NCBI GenBank assembly: GCA_003513895.1
Contig: DOSU01000154.1
Span: 1,886 to 10,161, forward strand
DNA: 8,276 nt
Origin: Rikenellaceae bacterium
GTDB lineage: Bacteria; Bacteroidota; Bacteroidia; Bacteroidales; UBA932
Direction: 5' to 3'
Under the pieces are notes generated by a model, which worked only from the letters and a program-made list of their open reading frames with translations, made no database searches and had not been told where the DNA came from. This document shows, piece after piece, positions 1 to 6,752 of this stretch; position 1 is the first letter of the stretch, and every line of letters starts with the position of its first letter. The translations under genes were made by a program, and so were the position numbers.

Positions 1-102
1 AGGAATAATCTGAAGAATTCTGGCAGTCTGGCTAAGATCACGTCAGGAGCTCCAGAAGTAACAGAAATCAATAAAGAGTTACATGGAGGTATGTTAAAAT
101 AA
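1..102 (+). CDS. 3' end of an unidentified gene (partial)
   Basis: The first frame is open from base 1 to a TAA at 100-102 and encodes the last 33 residues of a protein whose start lies outside the window. The end of the chain reads ...GAPEVTEINKELHGGMLK, a hydrophilic tail without a recognisable motif. I do not recognise the family. The next gene begins 16 nt after this stop in the same direction, which suggests that the two are co-transcribed. The coding call rests only on the open frame and the close spacing. A chance open frame of about 100 bases is possible, so confidence is moderate. Confidence 0.5.
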   Translation, partial: RNNLKNSGSLAKITSGAPEVTEINKELHGGMLK

Positions 103-118
103 GGTAGGCCTAACCTAA

Positions 119-517
119 ATGCTAAAGTACGAAAAATATCTAATATTAATTAACTGCTTGGGATCATTTGTTATACTTCTAATAACAACTTTTCCTATAA
201 AAGGAGTTGTTTCTTCTGGGGTTACAAATAAATCAGACATATACTTATTTGGATTAATTGTATTGACTGCAGTTTTCCTTCTTGTACTATCTCTAGTTTC
301 TCTAAATCTCAAAATTTACAAATTAGCATCTATCCTTAGTGGAATAGGAGGTCTTTTTACGTTACCTTTTGGAATATTATCACTAGTTGCTGCGGCTTCT
401 TTCTGGAATTATGCTACTAATTATCAACAAATAGATAAATCTAAGTTCTACAAAGTAGCTGTTCTTGCTTTCTTGCTCGGCGGGTTCTTTATTGTTAAGG
501 ATAATCTATTTAAGTAA
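119..517 (+). CDS. four-helix integral membrane protein, unknown function
   Basis: This gene encodes a 132-residue, strongly hydrophobic protein. I see four likely membrane segments, at about residues 7-24, 41-62, 68-93 and 110-127. The loop between segments 1 and 2 (about 26-40) is polar and contains VVSSGVTNKSD. The third segment is rich in small residues (SGIGGLFTLPFGILSLVAAA), as in tightly packed helix bundles. There is no cleavable signal peptide; the N-terminus MLKYEKY is short and charged, and the C-terminus ends in KDNLFK. The ATG at 119 is preceded by a purine-rich AAGG about 14 nt upstream, a poor ribosome-binding site. It follows the upstream partial gene after 16 nt and is probably in its operon. 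I do not recognise a family, and no catalytic residue stands out. A small membrane accessory or sensor role is possible but unsupported. Confidence 0.75.
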   Translation: MLKYEKYLILINCLGSFVILLITTFPIKGVVSSGVTNKSDIYLFGLIVLTAVFLLVLSLVSLNLKIYKLASILSGIGGLFTLPFGILSLVAAASFWNYATNYQQIDKSKFYKVAVLAFLLGGFFIVKDNLFK

Positions 518-530
518 AAAACTTCTAACA

Positions 531-577
531 TTTAAACGTTTAAAGTCCTGCAAGCTGACATTTTGGTGTCCTTTAGC
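531..577. repeat. palindrome plus imperfect hairpin in intergenic spacer
   Basis: Between the membrane-protein gene and the next ORF there is a perfect 14-bp palindrome TTTAAACGTTTAAA at 531-544. It is followed by an imperfect hairpin: AGCTGACA, a short loop, then TGTC and, after a CTTT bulge, AGCT (about 554-577). No T-tract follows, so this is not a standard terminator. The palindrome could be a binding site or chance in AT-rich DNA. Confidence 0.35.
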
Positions 578-591
578 TGAACTAAAAGAGT

Positions 592-894
592 TTGAACACG
601 AGTTCTGATTTATGTAAGCTTTTTATAAATCAATTAAAAGTTAAATTAACCGGTGCTTACGGTTATCTTGACTGCTTAAATAATATTAACTACTATAATC
701 TAAACACGATGACAATTGATCGCATAGAAAATGACGGCCAAAGCATAAGGGCTTACGCAATACTACCTCATACTAATATCGAACTACCAAAAGGCGGACT
801 TGGACCAAGGGAAACACGTTATACGGAATGGTATCTCAGGGTTGAGCTCATTTTTCTTCCTCCTCAGCTTGATATGCCTCCATCAAGCTGGTAA
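592..894 (+). CDS. short hypothetical protein, possibly a remnant
   Basis: This 100-residue open frame has no ATG near its beginning. An in-frame TAA at 583 forces the start to be TTG at 592, or else ATG at 709, which would give only 61 residues. No Shine-Dalgarno sequence serves either start. The protein is soluble, with no membrane segment. The second half (TMTIDRIENDGQSIRAYAIL, then RYTEWYLRVELIF) alternates in a way that suggests beta strands, loosely like the end of an NTF2/SnoaL-type fold, but this is a weak impression. The C-terminus PPQLDMPPSSW is proline-rich. Unusual start, missing signals and short length suggest either a poorly expressed small gene or the 3' remnant of a longer one. 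The sense-strand neighbours are a membrane protein upstream and the two-gene unit downstream. Confidence 0.4.
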   Translation: MNTSSDLCKLFINQLKVKLTGAYGYLDCLNNINYYNLNTMTIDRIENDGQSIRAYAILPHTNIELPKGGLGPRETRYTEWYLRVELIFLPPQLDMPPSSW

Positions 895-902
895 AATTAC
901 TT

Positions 903-956
903 AGAATTTGAGGGAGGAGCGGTTCCAAATAAAATGCGTCTCCCGCTCAAAATTCT
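903..956. repeat. imperfect hairpin, first of two related copies
   Basis: The arms AGAATTTGAG...GGAG (903-916) and CTCCCGCTCAAAATTCT (940-956) pair with a one-base and a two-base bulge. The loop holds GGTTCC, AAATAAAA and TGCG. The same order of blocks (GAGCG, GGTTC, AAA, TGCG, CCCGCTC) occurs in the hairpin directly downstream, so the two look like diverged tandem copies of one palindromic element. No T-run follows. Confidence 0.55.
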
Positions 957-1006
957 TTGATTTTTGAGCGAGGTTCGCCCAAAGTGCGACCCGCTCACAA
1001 ATCAAA
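956..1006. repeat. long near-perfect hairpin, second related copy
   Basis: The 15-base arms at 956-970 (ending TTGAGCG) and 992-1006 (starting CGCTCA) are complementary at 14 of 15 positions. The stem continues inward as GGT(T)CGC (972-978) against GCGACC (986-991), with single-base bulges at A971 and T975, and closes on a 7-base loop at 979-985. A total of about 20 base pairs is unusually stable for AT-rich intergenic DNA. Extrahelical single bases in one arm recall folded single-stranded recombination substrates, but the integron attC core sequences are not present. It lies 90 bases upstream of the 113-residue gene and could be a transcribed leader structure or a repeat element. Confidence 0.65.
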
Positions 1007-1053
1007 CCTACGGTTTCAGGTGCGCAATCCTTCAAATTTTTTTCATTTTGAAT

Positions 1054-1082
1054 TTGCAATTTACTGCTGAATTCATAATAAT
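1054..1082 (+). promoter_or_regulatory. possible promoter of the two-gene unit
   Basis: TTGCAA at 1054-1059 is followed after 16-17 bases by TAATAAT (1076-1082), a fair -35/-10 pair. It would start transcription close to 1089, a few bases before the ATG at 1096. This fits the near-leaderless arrangement seen more clearly at 7259-7337. The sequence is AT-rich, so a chance match is possible. Confidence 0.3.
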
Positions 1083-1095
1083 TAAGTCAGATGTT

Positions 1096-1437
1096 ATGAA
1101 TGCCGAAGAATATAGAAAAAAGATTGAATTAGACATACTCAAAATTATAGAGGAAAAATTGACTAACGGGCAAATGGATATTGATCGGGCAAAGGCAATC
1201 GCCAGGATGGTTTTGGATAAACTTCACCCTCCTTTAACTCTTGAACAAATATACAAAATTGCCCCAACTCTTGATGATGAGTTTCAAGAGCTAACAGCGG
1301 CTATAGCGCCGGTTTTAAAAGATCACGAAGAAGAAATTACAAAGATTGTTACTGAACACGCACAAATGCTTATTAAGTCAGGTAAAATAAATGAGGCAAC
1401 AAAGATTTTGAAGGAAGCAAACGAACCAAGCCATTAA
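1096..1437 (+). CDS. 113-aa helical protein coupled to the giant NTase protein
   Basis: This gene encodes a small, charged, probably all-helical cytoplasmic protein. I chose the ATG at 1096 (MNAEEYRKKIELDILK...). An alternative in-frame TTG at 964 would add 44 residues encoded by the long hairpin at 956-1006, and that part has a quite different composition. The chain contains an N-terminal helix with KIIEEKLTNGQMDIDRAK, a proline-containing turn at LHPPLTLEQIYK, an acidic segment PTLDDEFQELTAAIAPVLKDHEEE, and a final helix pair ending in INEATKILKEA. I have the impression of having seen similar short proteins annotated as hypothetical in candidate-phyla genomes, but know no assigned function. 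The stop is only 3 nt from the start of the 1630-residue gene, so the two are very likely co-transcribed and may act together. No transmembrane segment, metal site or DNA-binding motif is visible. Confidence 0.85.
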   Translation: MNAEEYRKKIELDILKIIEEKLTNGQMDIDRAKAIARMVLDKLHPPLTLEQIYKIAPTLDDEFQELTAAIAPVLKDHEEEITKIVTEHAQMLIKSGKINEATKILKEANEPSH

Positions 1438-1440
1438 AAT

Positions 1441-4400
1441 ATGCCGGGATTAGCATCACCTGATCAGTCAATAGTACCTGCATCTGAAAAAGTATCTTCC
1501 GCAGAAAATAAATCCGGTCCCACCAGAAAAATTGCAGAAGCGGCAAAACGCGTGATTGAAAAAATAAGGGGTAGAATTACCAGACCGCATCCTGACCCTG
1601 ATGCGGCTTTATCGGATATTGTTGAAGCTCCGGATCAAAAATTAGATGATTCAATTGTTGTTGTAAGTGTGGATAAAAGTCAAACCATACCGGAAATAAA
1701 TCCTCAAATTCCACTTGATCCGGAAATTGAATACCAAAAAACTCTTGCTGAAGTAAGAACAAAAGAAATAGGCGGTTCCGATCCATTTAGCATATTTAAA
1801 GAATTAGTAAAAGAAAATAAACCCTCAATACCTAAAGAAGATTCTGTAAGAATATTTAAACTTAAAGATATGCTCCGCCATCAGGTACTAGCTCTTGAAG
1901 CACGCAGACAGGGAGTTTCTAAAATAGAAGAATTTAGGCGTCTTGTGGTATGCCTGGAAACTGATCTTAAGAGTGGTTCAAACCGGCTTAATTTGGGTAT
2001 CGATAGTATACCTGTAATAAAGGCACTGCTTGAGACAAGAGTTGACCCTATGCCTTTCATTAAAGCTCTTGAGCCTAATGTAAATTTATTCGATTCATTT
2101 GTTCACCCGCGCAGTTATACTGGAAAAACTGATATAACCACAATTATGAGGCTGTTGAAAACCCCAAATGCGCAGGAGTTGTTACCCTTAATACAAGGAA
2201 TGTCCCAAGTTCCGCATAATCCTTGGCGAGTTACATCATACGGTAGTGATATCACGCAAGTTGACACATTAATAAGCCTTGCTGAAACGGGAAATATCCC
2301 CAATTATCCTCCCGAATTTTTTGATAAAGTCGGAATCCTTGCCCGCGTCTTTAAAACATTCTTCCATGTTTTTCCGGAAGTCGAAATAGAAGATCTTCCT
2401 GCTTATGAAACTCTAATCGGTAATCAAGACAAACTTCAATTTTTATCAGTTGCTTTGAGAAGGGGGTATTACGATCGTTGTTTTTCAAGGAAAACGACCG
2501 TATTTGATACTTTAGATTCTTTAGATAAAGATGGTTTGATTGCTCCTCTTACAGCGTTAATTCAATCAGGAATCAGCTTGGATATACCGGATTCTAATGA
2601 TGACCACTTTAATTATTTAAACCAGACACAGGCTGAAATTAATCAGGATTTATCGAATTTGGTAGCAGATCCATCTGTTCAGGCAATTTTAGCTGATCCG
2701 GATAAATTGGAATTTGCACAAATTCTTAGGCTGATGAAAGGAAGCCCTGTTTCGCCAAAGCAAGTAAGCGAATTATATGAAGATCGTCAGGATCTAATTG
2801 TCCTAAATAGCCTAATATTTGGTAAACTTGGTATAGAAAATCAGGATTATGATGAAAGTGTAAGGACCAGGGTTGAAGAAATTAAAAGTTTGATGTCTAG
2901 CGACGAAAGAAGACAGATATTACTAAGTCCGGATTTTTTAAAATTTGTCCAGAATTTACAAAAAGAAGAAATTATTTTACAACCCCAGGATTATTTTACA
3001 TATCGGTTAGACCAATTTGATCACGGAGAATATTCACATATAAATTATCCAAGTCAATCTGTATTGGTTCAGTTATATAAGGCAAAAGATCTCATTGATT
3101 TATTGGATCCTGGGATGACAAAAAGAATAATAGAGGGTTCCAGAAGGCAATGTTCAAGTGAAGAAAGGGATGTGGCTAGTGTGGATATGTCCCGTTTGGG
3201 TGAATTTATCAATTATATACCTACTATTTTGCTTCTTCGGGAAGCAGGAATTCCATTTTCGACTGATAATTTTAAAGACGCAAAATGGATAGCCAGTGTT
3301 AACAGTATGCCTCTTATGGGCTATAGTATTAGACAAATAGTTCCTCCAGACAAAATGAACGAATGGCTTAAAAGCGTTCTTTTGCTTCCTCGTGATGTTC
3401 AGGATGGTATTTCTGAATTAATTGGTCAGAGGTGGCGAAGCGGGATAAAAGCACCGAATCTGACAATAAAAGATGTAAAAAGAGTTAAAAATTTAGCAAA
3501 TTTGTTTAATTCTCCTGATTTTTCTCCTAGAGATTACCCTGCAAATGAATGGCCAACACGAGAACTATTTTCTGCCCTCGGACAATACAGCGGTGATGTC
3601 CGTTCTCTGTTTACTGAAGGTCAGCCTAACGCGGAACTCGCAAAATTCTTAATAGAACTTAAAAGACCTAGTGCGTTATCCATGATTCTTAAAAATAATA
3701 TGCTTGAATTTTTTGGAGACGAACGCAGAACACTAGAAATTTGGATAAGTTTCCCCCAACAACTTCAGATTTTATCTGCTTCCGAACAACACTTCCCCGT
3801 CTTAAGCGCTGATCTTCTCGATAGATACAAAACAGTATCAGCTCTTATGCATTTTGCAGACATAACTGTATTAAGCGATAAGTTAATTAAAATAATCACT
3901 CTTGCGCCCGGCTATAAGGATTTTATTAAAAATGGGAAACCGACAAGGGTTTTCACAGATGAAATAATTAGACAAAAATATCCGGATGCTCTTGCGACAT
4001 ATCTTTCTGATGAAGCATTATCACAATATGATGATTTCGAGAGATCAGTGCTTTCTATCTGGAAAAGTCTTCCTGGAGATTTAAGAATGGAGGTTATTAA
4101 TGAAGCTGGTTTTCCGCGCGTTGCTCCTGACAAAGCAGAAAAATATAGAGTTGCAAAGGAAATAATAGATAGAATTAGAAATTCACCTTCAGCAGAAATA
4201 AAAAGAATTGAGAAGGAACTTATTGGACAGCTTTGGAAACTTGAAAATCCACAAGCAGCTCTGGAGGAAATTATTGGGGTGTTTGAAAAAAATAATTTAC
4301 CTTTGGTAGGTAAAATCTATAGGGTTTTTGAGACTATTTATGATAATCCCGGAACTTCCGGAAAATCTATTCTTGAAATGGATTTATCATCAAGATCTAA

Positions 4401-6333
4401 CTTAAGCCCGGTATTAAGATCAGCAACCCCCAGGGAGCGCAGGGAAATAATTTATAGGGATCTTCTTTCTATTAACATTCATTCCGGCAATCCCCAATTG
4501 CGTAATTATTTACAAACAATCAGGGATGGGGAAAGTGTAATTACCAAAATGGAGGATGAAGGAGTTGGCGCGCTTAGTGAAAGAGAAAAGTTGCAGCTTG
4601 AACACTTTTTCGAAAAGATGGATATGCTGTATACTTCATCACTATTTGGCAGGACTATTGAAAGCAGGCGAAGGGCGAAACATATAGACTCATCCCCTAC
4701 TACTTCTCAATTTAGTTTAGAAAAAAGGGCAGAAGCTTTAAAAAGAAATTTTCATGTCCGTCCTGACCAAAAACTTACAGATAGGATTTCTGAAATGTTT
4801 CTAAAGCCTTTAGGATTTACCAATATTGAAGATGTTTTAAAAGCGATGGCAAAATCGAAAGCAGAAGCAGATGCAAGAAACAGAAAATTTGCAGAGTCCG
4901 GTGCGGGGAAGATTGCTTTAAAGGCCGGAGATAGATTTAAGGGTTTAAATTCAATAAATATCGGGAAGATTTTAGAACGTGGTTCAGTGGCAAGGGAATA
5001 TCTCGGCGTTTCTGCGGGTTCAGACTTAACACCTTATGATTCTGATACCAGTTTAATACTTGATGGAGATCTTTCAAATGGTGTAACCAGTGCTTTAAAT
5101 GCGTCTTTAGCTAAAGCTTATGGGGATATTTATTTATTGGTTCGCGATAGAGGACAGTTTGGTACAGGAGCAAATCAATACGAATCATTTTTATCCCTTG
5201 GAGGTAGACATTTTGGCATACGTACAGGATTTGCTTCAACAGAAATAGATGCGATGGTTTTGCAAAAGGATTCTTCCTCCGCCGGAAAGTTTGATGACCT
5301 GTTTATGACAATTGCACAAAATGGCGTCTATATCCCGGTTGCTGATAGAAACGGAAATATTATTTTTACTCCGAAACAGTTTGATGAATATAGAAAAACT
5401 TTTGATGGGGTAAGTGAATATAGCGAAAGCCCATCTGCCGTAAGAAGAGTCGGTATTGATGAAGCTCTATATCCGTTCCCGAACAGCAGAGAGGTTGTAG
5501 ATTCTACCAGAGGAGCACTGGATAAATTAGCACAGGAGATCTCTTCAGACAGAAAGAAAGTTGTAGGATTATCAAACGAAATCAGGAAAAGAATAGGAGA
5601 CGTACTTGATGCAAACGGAGTGGCGTTGCGTGGGGAGTTTGATACAAGCATCTATGGCGCCGAACTTGTTGATACAGGATCAACTGCAAGAGGCAGTAAT
5701 GTTCCCGGAGATTATGATTTTGATATGTCACTTCAATTGGATCCGAACAACAGTAAGCGTCTAGGTGAAATTGCCGAAATTGTTAAAGGCGTACTTAAAC
5801 TGCAACAAGATGCTTCTCATACAGAGACTGATTATATTCAAGTCCGGGGTAAGGGATCACAAATAATTGAAGGTGAAATTCTAGATATTGATATTGGAAT
5901 CGGCAAGCGTTCTGATGAGGGAATTTTTGCTTCCAGTGATTCTATTGCGCAAAAGCTTGAGTCAATTAGGGCAACTCACGGTGACGGGGCATATTTAGAT
6001 GCTCTTGCAAATATTGTGCTGACCAAAAAGATTCTTAAAGCAGGGCATGCATACAAAAAGCTTGAAGATGGAGGAATGGGAGGAATTGGTGTTGAGAACT
6101 GGATCTTGCTTCATAACGGAAATATGCTTGATGCCTTTCAAAGTTTTTGGCAGGCATCTCATGACGGACAAGGAGGAGTGTTACCCTACGAAGAATTTGC
6201 TAAAAGATATAAGATATTTGATGCAGGCTTAAATATTAAATTTAATAGGCATGATAACTTTATTCAGGTACTAAAACCTAATGGCTATGCTGCTTTAGTA
6301 GAAACAATTGGTCGGTATTTGAGGTATTTGTAA
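1441..6333 (+). CDS. giant 1630-aa protein with C-terminal class I nucleotidyltransferase domain
   Basis: The protein has no signal peptide or membrane segment, so it is probably cytoplasmic. Residues 1-110 are polar, basic and probably disordered. About 110-1110 are predicted helical, with divergent repeats (compare WLKSVLLLP 642-650, IWISFP 767-772, IWKSLP 873-878). Residues 1165-1330 form a mixed module with AGSDLTPYDSDTSLIL (1192-1207), STEID (1266-1270) and YIPV...IFTPKQFDEYR. Residues 1380-1630 match the polymerase-beta fold: GSTARGS (1413-1419), D1426 and D1428 in DYDFD, a third carboxylate in ILDID (D1482/D1484), then GGMGGIGVENWIL (1544-1556), like the GGFSGY element of archaeal CCA-adding enzymes. 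Known family members transfer nucleotides to RNA ends or make oligonucleotides; the substrate here is unknown. All three metal-binding acids are present, so activity is plausible. No Shine-Dalgarno precedes the ATG; translation may couple to the gene 3 nt upstream. Normal CCA enzymes are far shorter (about 400-450 residues), so housekeeping CCA addition is only one option. Confidence 0.9.
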   Translation: MPGLASPDQSIVPASEKVSSAENKSGPTRKIAEAAKRVIEKIRGRITRPHPDPDAALSDIVEAPDQKLDDSIVVVSVDKSQTIPEINPQIPLDPEIEYQKTLAEVRTKEIGGSDPFSIFKELVKENKPSIPKEDSVRIFKLKDMLRHQVLALEARRQGVSKIEEFRRLVVCLETDLKSGSNRLNLGIDSIPVIKALLETRVDPMPFIKALEPNVNLFDSFVHPRSYTGKTDITTIMRLLKTPNAQELLPLIQGMSQVPHNPWRVTSYGSDITQVDTLISLAETGNIPNYPPEFFDKVGILARVFKTFFHVFPEVEIEDLPAYETLIGNQDKLQFLSVALRRGYYDRCFSRKTTVFDTLDSLDKDGLIAPLTALIQSGISLDIPDSNDDHFNYLNQTQAEINQDLSNLVADPSVQAILADPDKLEFAQILRLMKGSPVSPKQVSELYEDRQDLIVLNSLIFGKLGIENQDYDESVRTRVEEIKSLMSSDERRQILLSPDFLKFVQNLQKEEIILQPQDYFTYRLDQFDHGEYSHINYPSQSVLVQLYKAKDLIDLLDPGMTKRIIEGSRRQCSSEERDVASVDMSRLGEFINYIPTILLLREAGIPFSTDNFKDAKWIASVNSMPLMGYSIRQIVPPDKMNEWLKSVLLLPRDVQDGISELIGQRWRSGIKAPNLTIKDVKRVKNLANLFNSPDFSPRDYPANEWPTRELFSALGQYSGDVRSLFTEGQPNAELAKFLIELKRPSALSMILKNNMLEFFGDERRTLEIWISFPQQLQILSASEQHFPVLSADLLDRYKTVSALMHFADITVLSDKLIKIITLAPGYKDFIKNGKPTRVFTDEIIRQKYPDALATYLSDEALSQYDDFERSVLSIWKSLPGDLRMEVINEAGFPRVAPDKAEKYRVAKEIIDRIRNSPSAEIKRIEKELIGQLWKLENPQAALEEIIGVFEKNNLPLVGKIYRVFETIYDNPGTSGKSILEMDLSSRSNLSPVLRSATPRERREIIYRDLLSINIHSGNPQLRNYLQTIRDGESVITKMEDEGVGALSEREKLQLEHFFEKMDMLYTSSLFGRTIESRRRAKHIDSSPTTSQFSLEKRAEALKRNFHVRPDQKLTDRISEMFLKPLGFTNIEDVLKAMAKSKAEADARNRKFAESGAGKIALKAGDRFKGLNSINIGKILERGSVAREYLGVSAGSDLTPYDSDTSLILDGDLSNGVTSALNASLAKAYGDIYLLVRDRGQFGTGANQYESFLSLGGRHFGIRTGFASTEIDAMVLQKDSSSAGKFDDLFMTIAQNGVYIPVADRNGNIIFTPKQFDEYRKTFDGVSEYSESPSAVRRVGIDEALYPFPNSREVVDSTRGALDKLAQEISSDRKKVVGLSNEIRKRIGDVLDANGVALRGEFDTSIYGAELVDTGSTARGSNVPGDYDFDMSLQLDPNNSKRLGEIAEIVKGVLKLQQDASHTETDYIQVRGKGSQIIEGEILDIDIGIGKRSDEGIFASSDSIAQKLESIRATHGDGAYLDALANIVLTKKILKAGHAYKKLEDGGMGGIGVENWILLHNGNMLDAFQSFWQASHDGQGGVLPYEEFAKRYKIFDAGLNIKFNRHDNFIQVLKPNGYAALVETIGRYLRYL

Positions 6334-6346
6334 ATATATTTTATCC

Positions 6347-6381
6347 AAAAAAATCCGGCCGCATTAAAGCAGCCGGATTTT
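6347..6381. terminator. bidirectional rho-independent terminator
   Basis: AAAATCCGGC (6350-6359) pairs perfectly with GCCGGATTTT (6372-6381). The stem is flanked by seven As on the left (6347-6353) and ends in Ts on the right, so it can terminate in both directions. It sits between the convergent giant gene (stop at 6333) and the DUF378 gene (stop at 6436) and probably serves both. Confidence 0.85.
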
Positions 6382-6391
6382 AATAAACCGT

Positions 6392-6420
6392 AGGATTATT
6401 TCCTGCGGAAATAATTACCT
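6392..6420. repeat. second hairpin between convergent genes
   Basis: ATTATTTCC (6395-6403) pairs with GGAAATAAT (6407-6415) around a TGC loop, and AGG/CCT extends the stem after a two-base bulge. There is no U-tract next to it. It lies 16 bases past the DUF378 stop codon and may stabilise the 3' end of that mRNA or support the adjacent terminator. Confidence 0.5.
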
Positions 6421-6435
6421 AAATTTGGCAGGAAA

Positions 6436-6627
6436 CTATTTTTTCTTTCCGCCAACCATCATGTAAGCTTTATACACACCGGCCAAACCAATGATTATGT
6501 AAACAATTTTGGTGATTATTGATGCACCAAAGATTGTCTCAACAATATTCATGTTTACAAGTCCGACTAAACCCCAGTTAACAGCACCGATCACCAAAAT
6601 CCAAGCTATTAATTGTTTTGTATCCAT
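6436..6627 (-). CDS. DUF378 family small membrane protein
   Basis: This 63-residue protein begins MDTKQLIAWILVIGAVNWGL and has two membrane helices, about residues 6-24 and 35-56, ending in a basic tail GGKKK. The GAVNWGLVGL motif in the first helix and the following short polar turn before the second helix are typical of DUF378 proteins, which have about this length and no known biochemical role. I chose the ATG at 6627 because an 11-base sequence complementary to the 16S rRNA end lies just upstream. A longer version starting at 6696 would add 23 polar residues and would put this ribosome-binding site inside the gene. It is a single gene, convergent with the giant gene and sharing its terminator. 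It likely sits in the cytoplasmic membrane. Confidence 0.9.
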   Translation of the reverse strand: MDTKQLIAWILVIGAVNWGLVGLVNMNIVETIFGASIITKIVYIIIGLAGVYKAYMMVGGKKK

Positions 6628-6635
6628 TCTGTTAA

Positions 6636-6646
6636 TCACCTCCTTT
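6636..6646 (-). promoter_or_regulatory. perfect Shine-Dalgarno of the DUF378 gene
   Basis: The minus strand reads AAAGGAGGTGA, a full anti-16S match, with 11 bases between GGAGG and the ATG at 6627. It fixes the start of the 63-residue protein. It stands out because none of the other genes in the window has a comparable site, which suggests strong expression or a different history for this gene. Confidence 0.85.
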
Positions 6647-6666
6647 AGGAAAGATCCCTTAATACC

Positions 6667-6696
6667 ATTGTTGGCATACTCTTTGATAAGAGTCAA
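6667..6696 (-). promoter_or_regulatory. possible promoter and operator of the DUF378 gene
   Basis: On the minus strand TTGACT (6696-6691) is followed after 18 bases by AACAAT (6672-6667), giving a good -35 but a weak -10. Most of the palindrome ACTCTT-tgat-AAGAGT (6678-6693) lies in the spacer and its end overlaps the -35 box, a position where a repressor could act. The resulting leader would be about 33 nt and contain the Shine-Dalgarno site. Confidence 0.3.
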
Positions 6697-6734
6697 GATA
6701 GTGCTTAGATCTCGATTCTTGGCATGCTACGAGG

Positions 6735-6740
6735 TATAAT
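6735..6740 (+). promoter_or_regulatory. -10 box of the tRNA-Gln gene
   Basis: A consensus TATAAT lies 12 bases upstream of the tRNA 5' end, which places the transcription start around 6747. It is centred in an 11-bp palindrome GGTATAATACC (6733-6743). No good -35 is seen at 16-18 bases upstream. Confidence 0.5.
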
Positions 6741-6752
6741 ACCTGCAGGCGC

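Noticed and set aside
956..1006. Integron attC site
   Set aside because: The bulged hairpin resembles folded attC sites, but the RYYYAAC/GTTRRRY core sequences are missing and there is no integron integrase or cassette array.
964..1095. 44-residue upstream extension of the 113-residue protein from TTG 964
   Set aside because: This stretch overlaps the long hairpin at 956-1006 and has a cysteine- and aromatic-rich composition unlike the rest; the ATG at 1096 gives a coherent helical protein.
5328..5651. 107-residue open frame on the minus strand inside the giant gene
   Set aside because: It lies opposite the region coding for clear nucleotidyltransferase-type motifs, has no start signals and is a shadow of that coding sequence.
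6628..6696. 23-residue N-terminal extension of the DUF378 protein
   Set aside because: It would place a perfect Shine-Dalgarno sequence inside the gene, and the added residues are absent from the usual DUF378 pattern.
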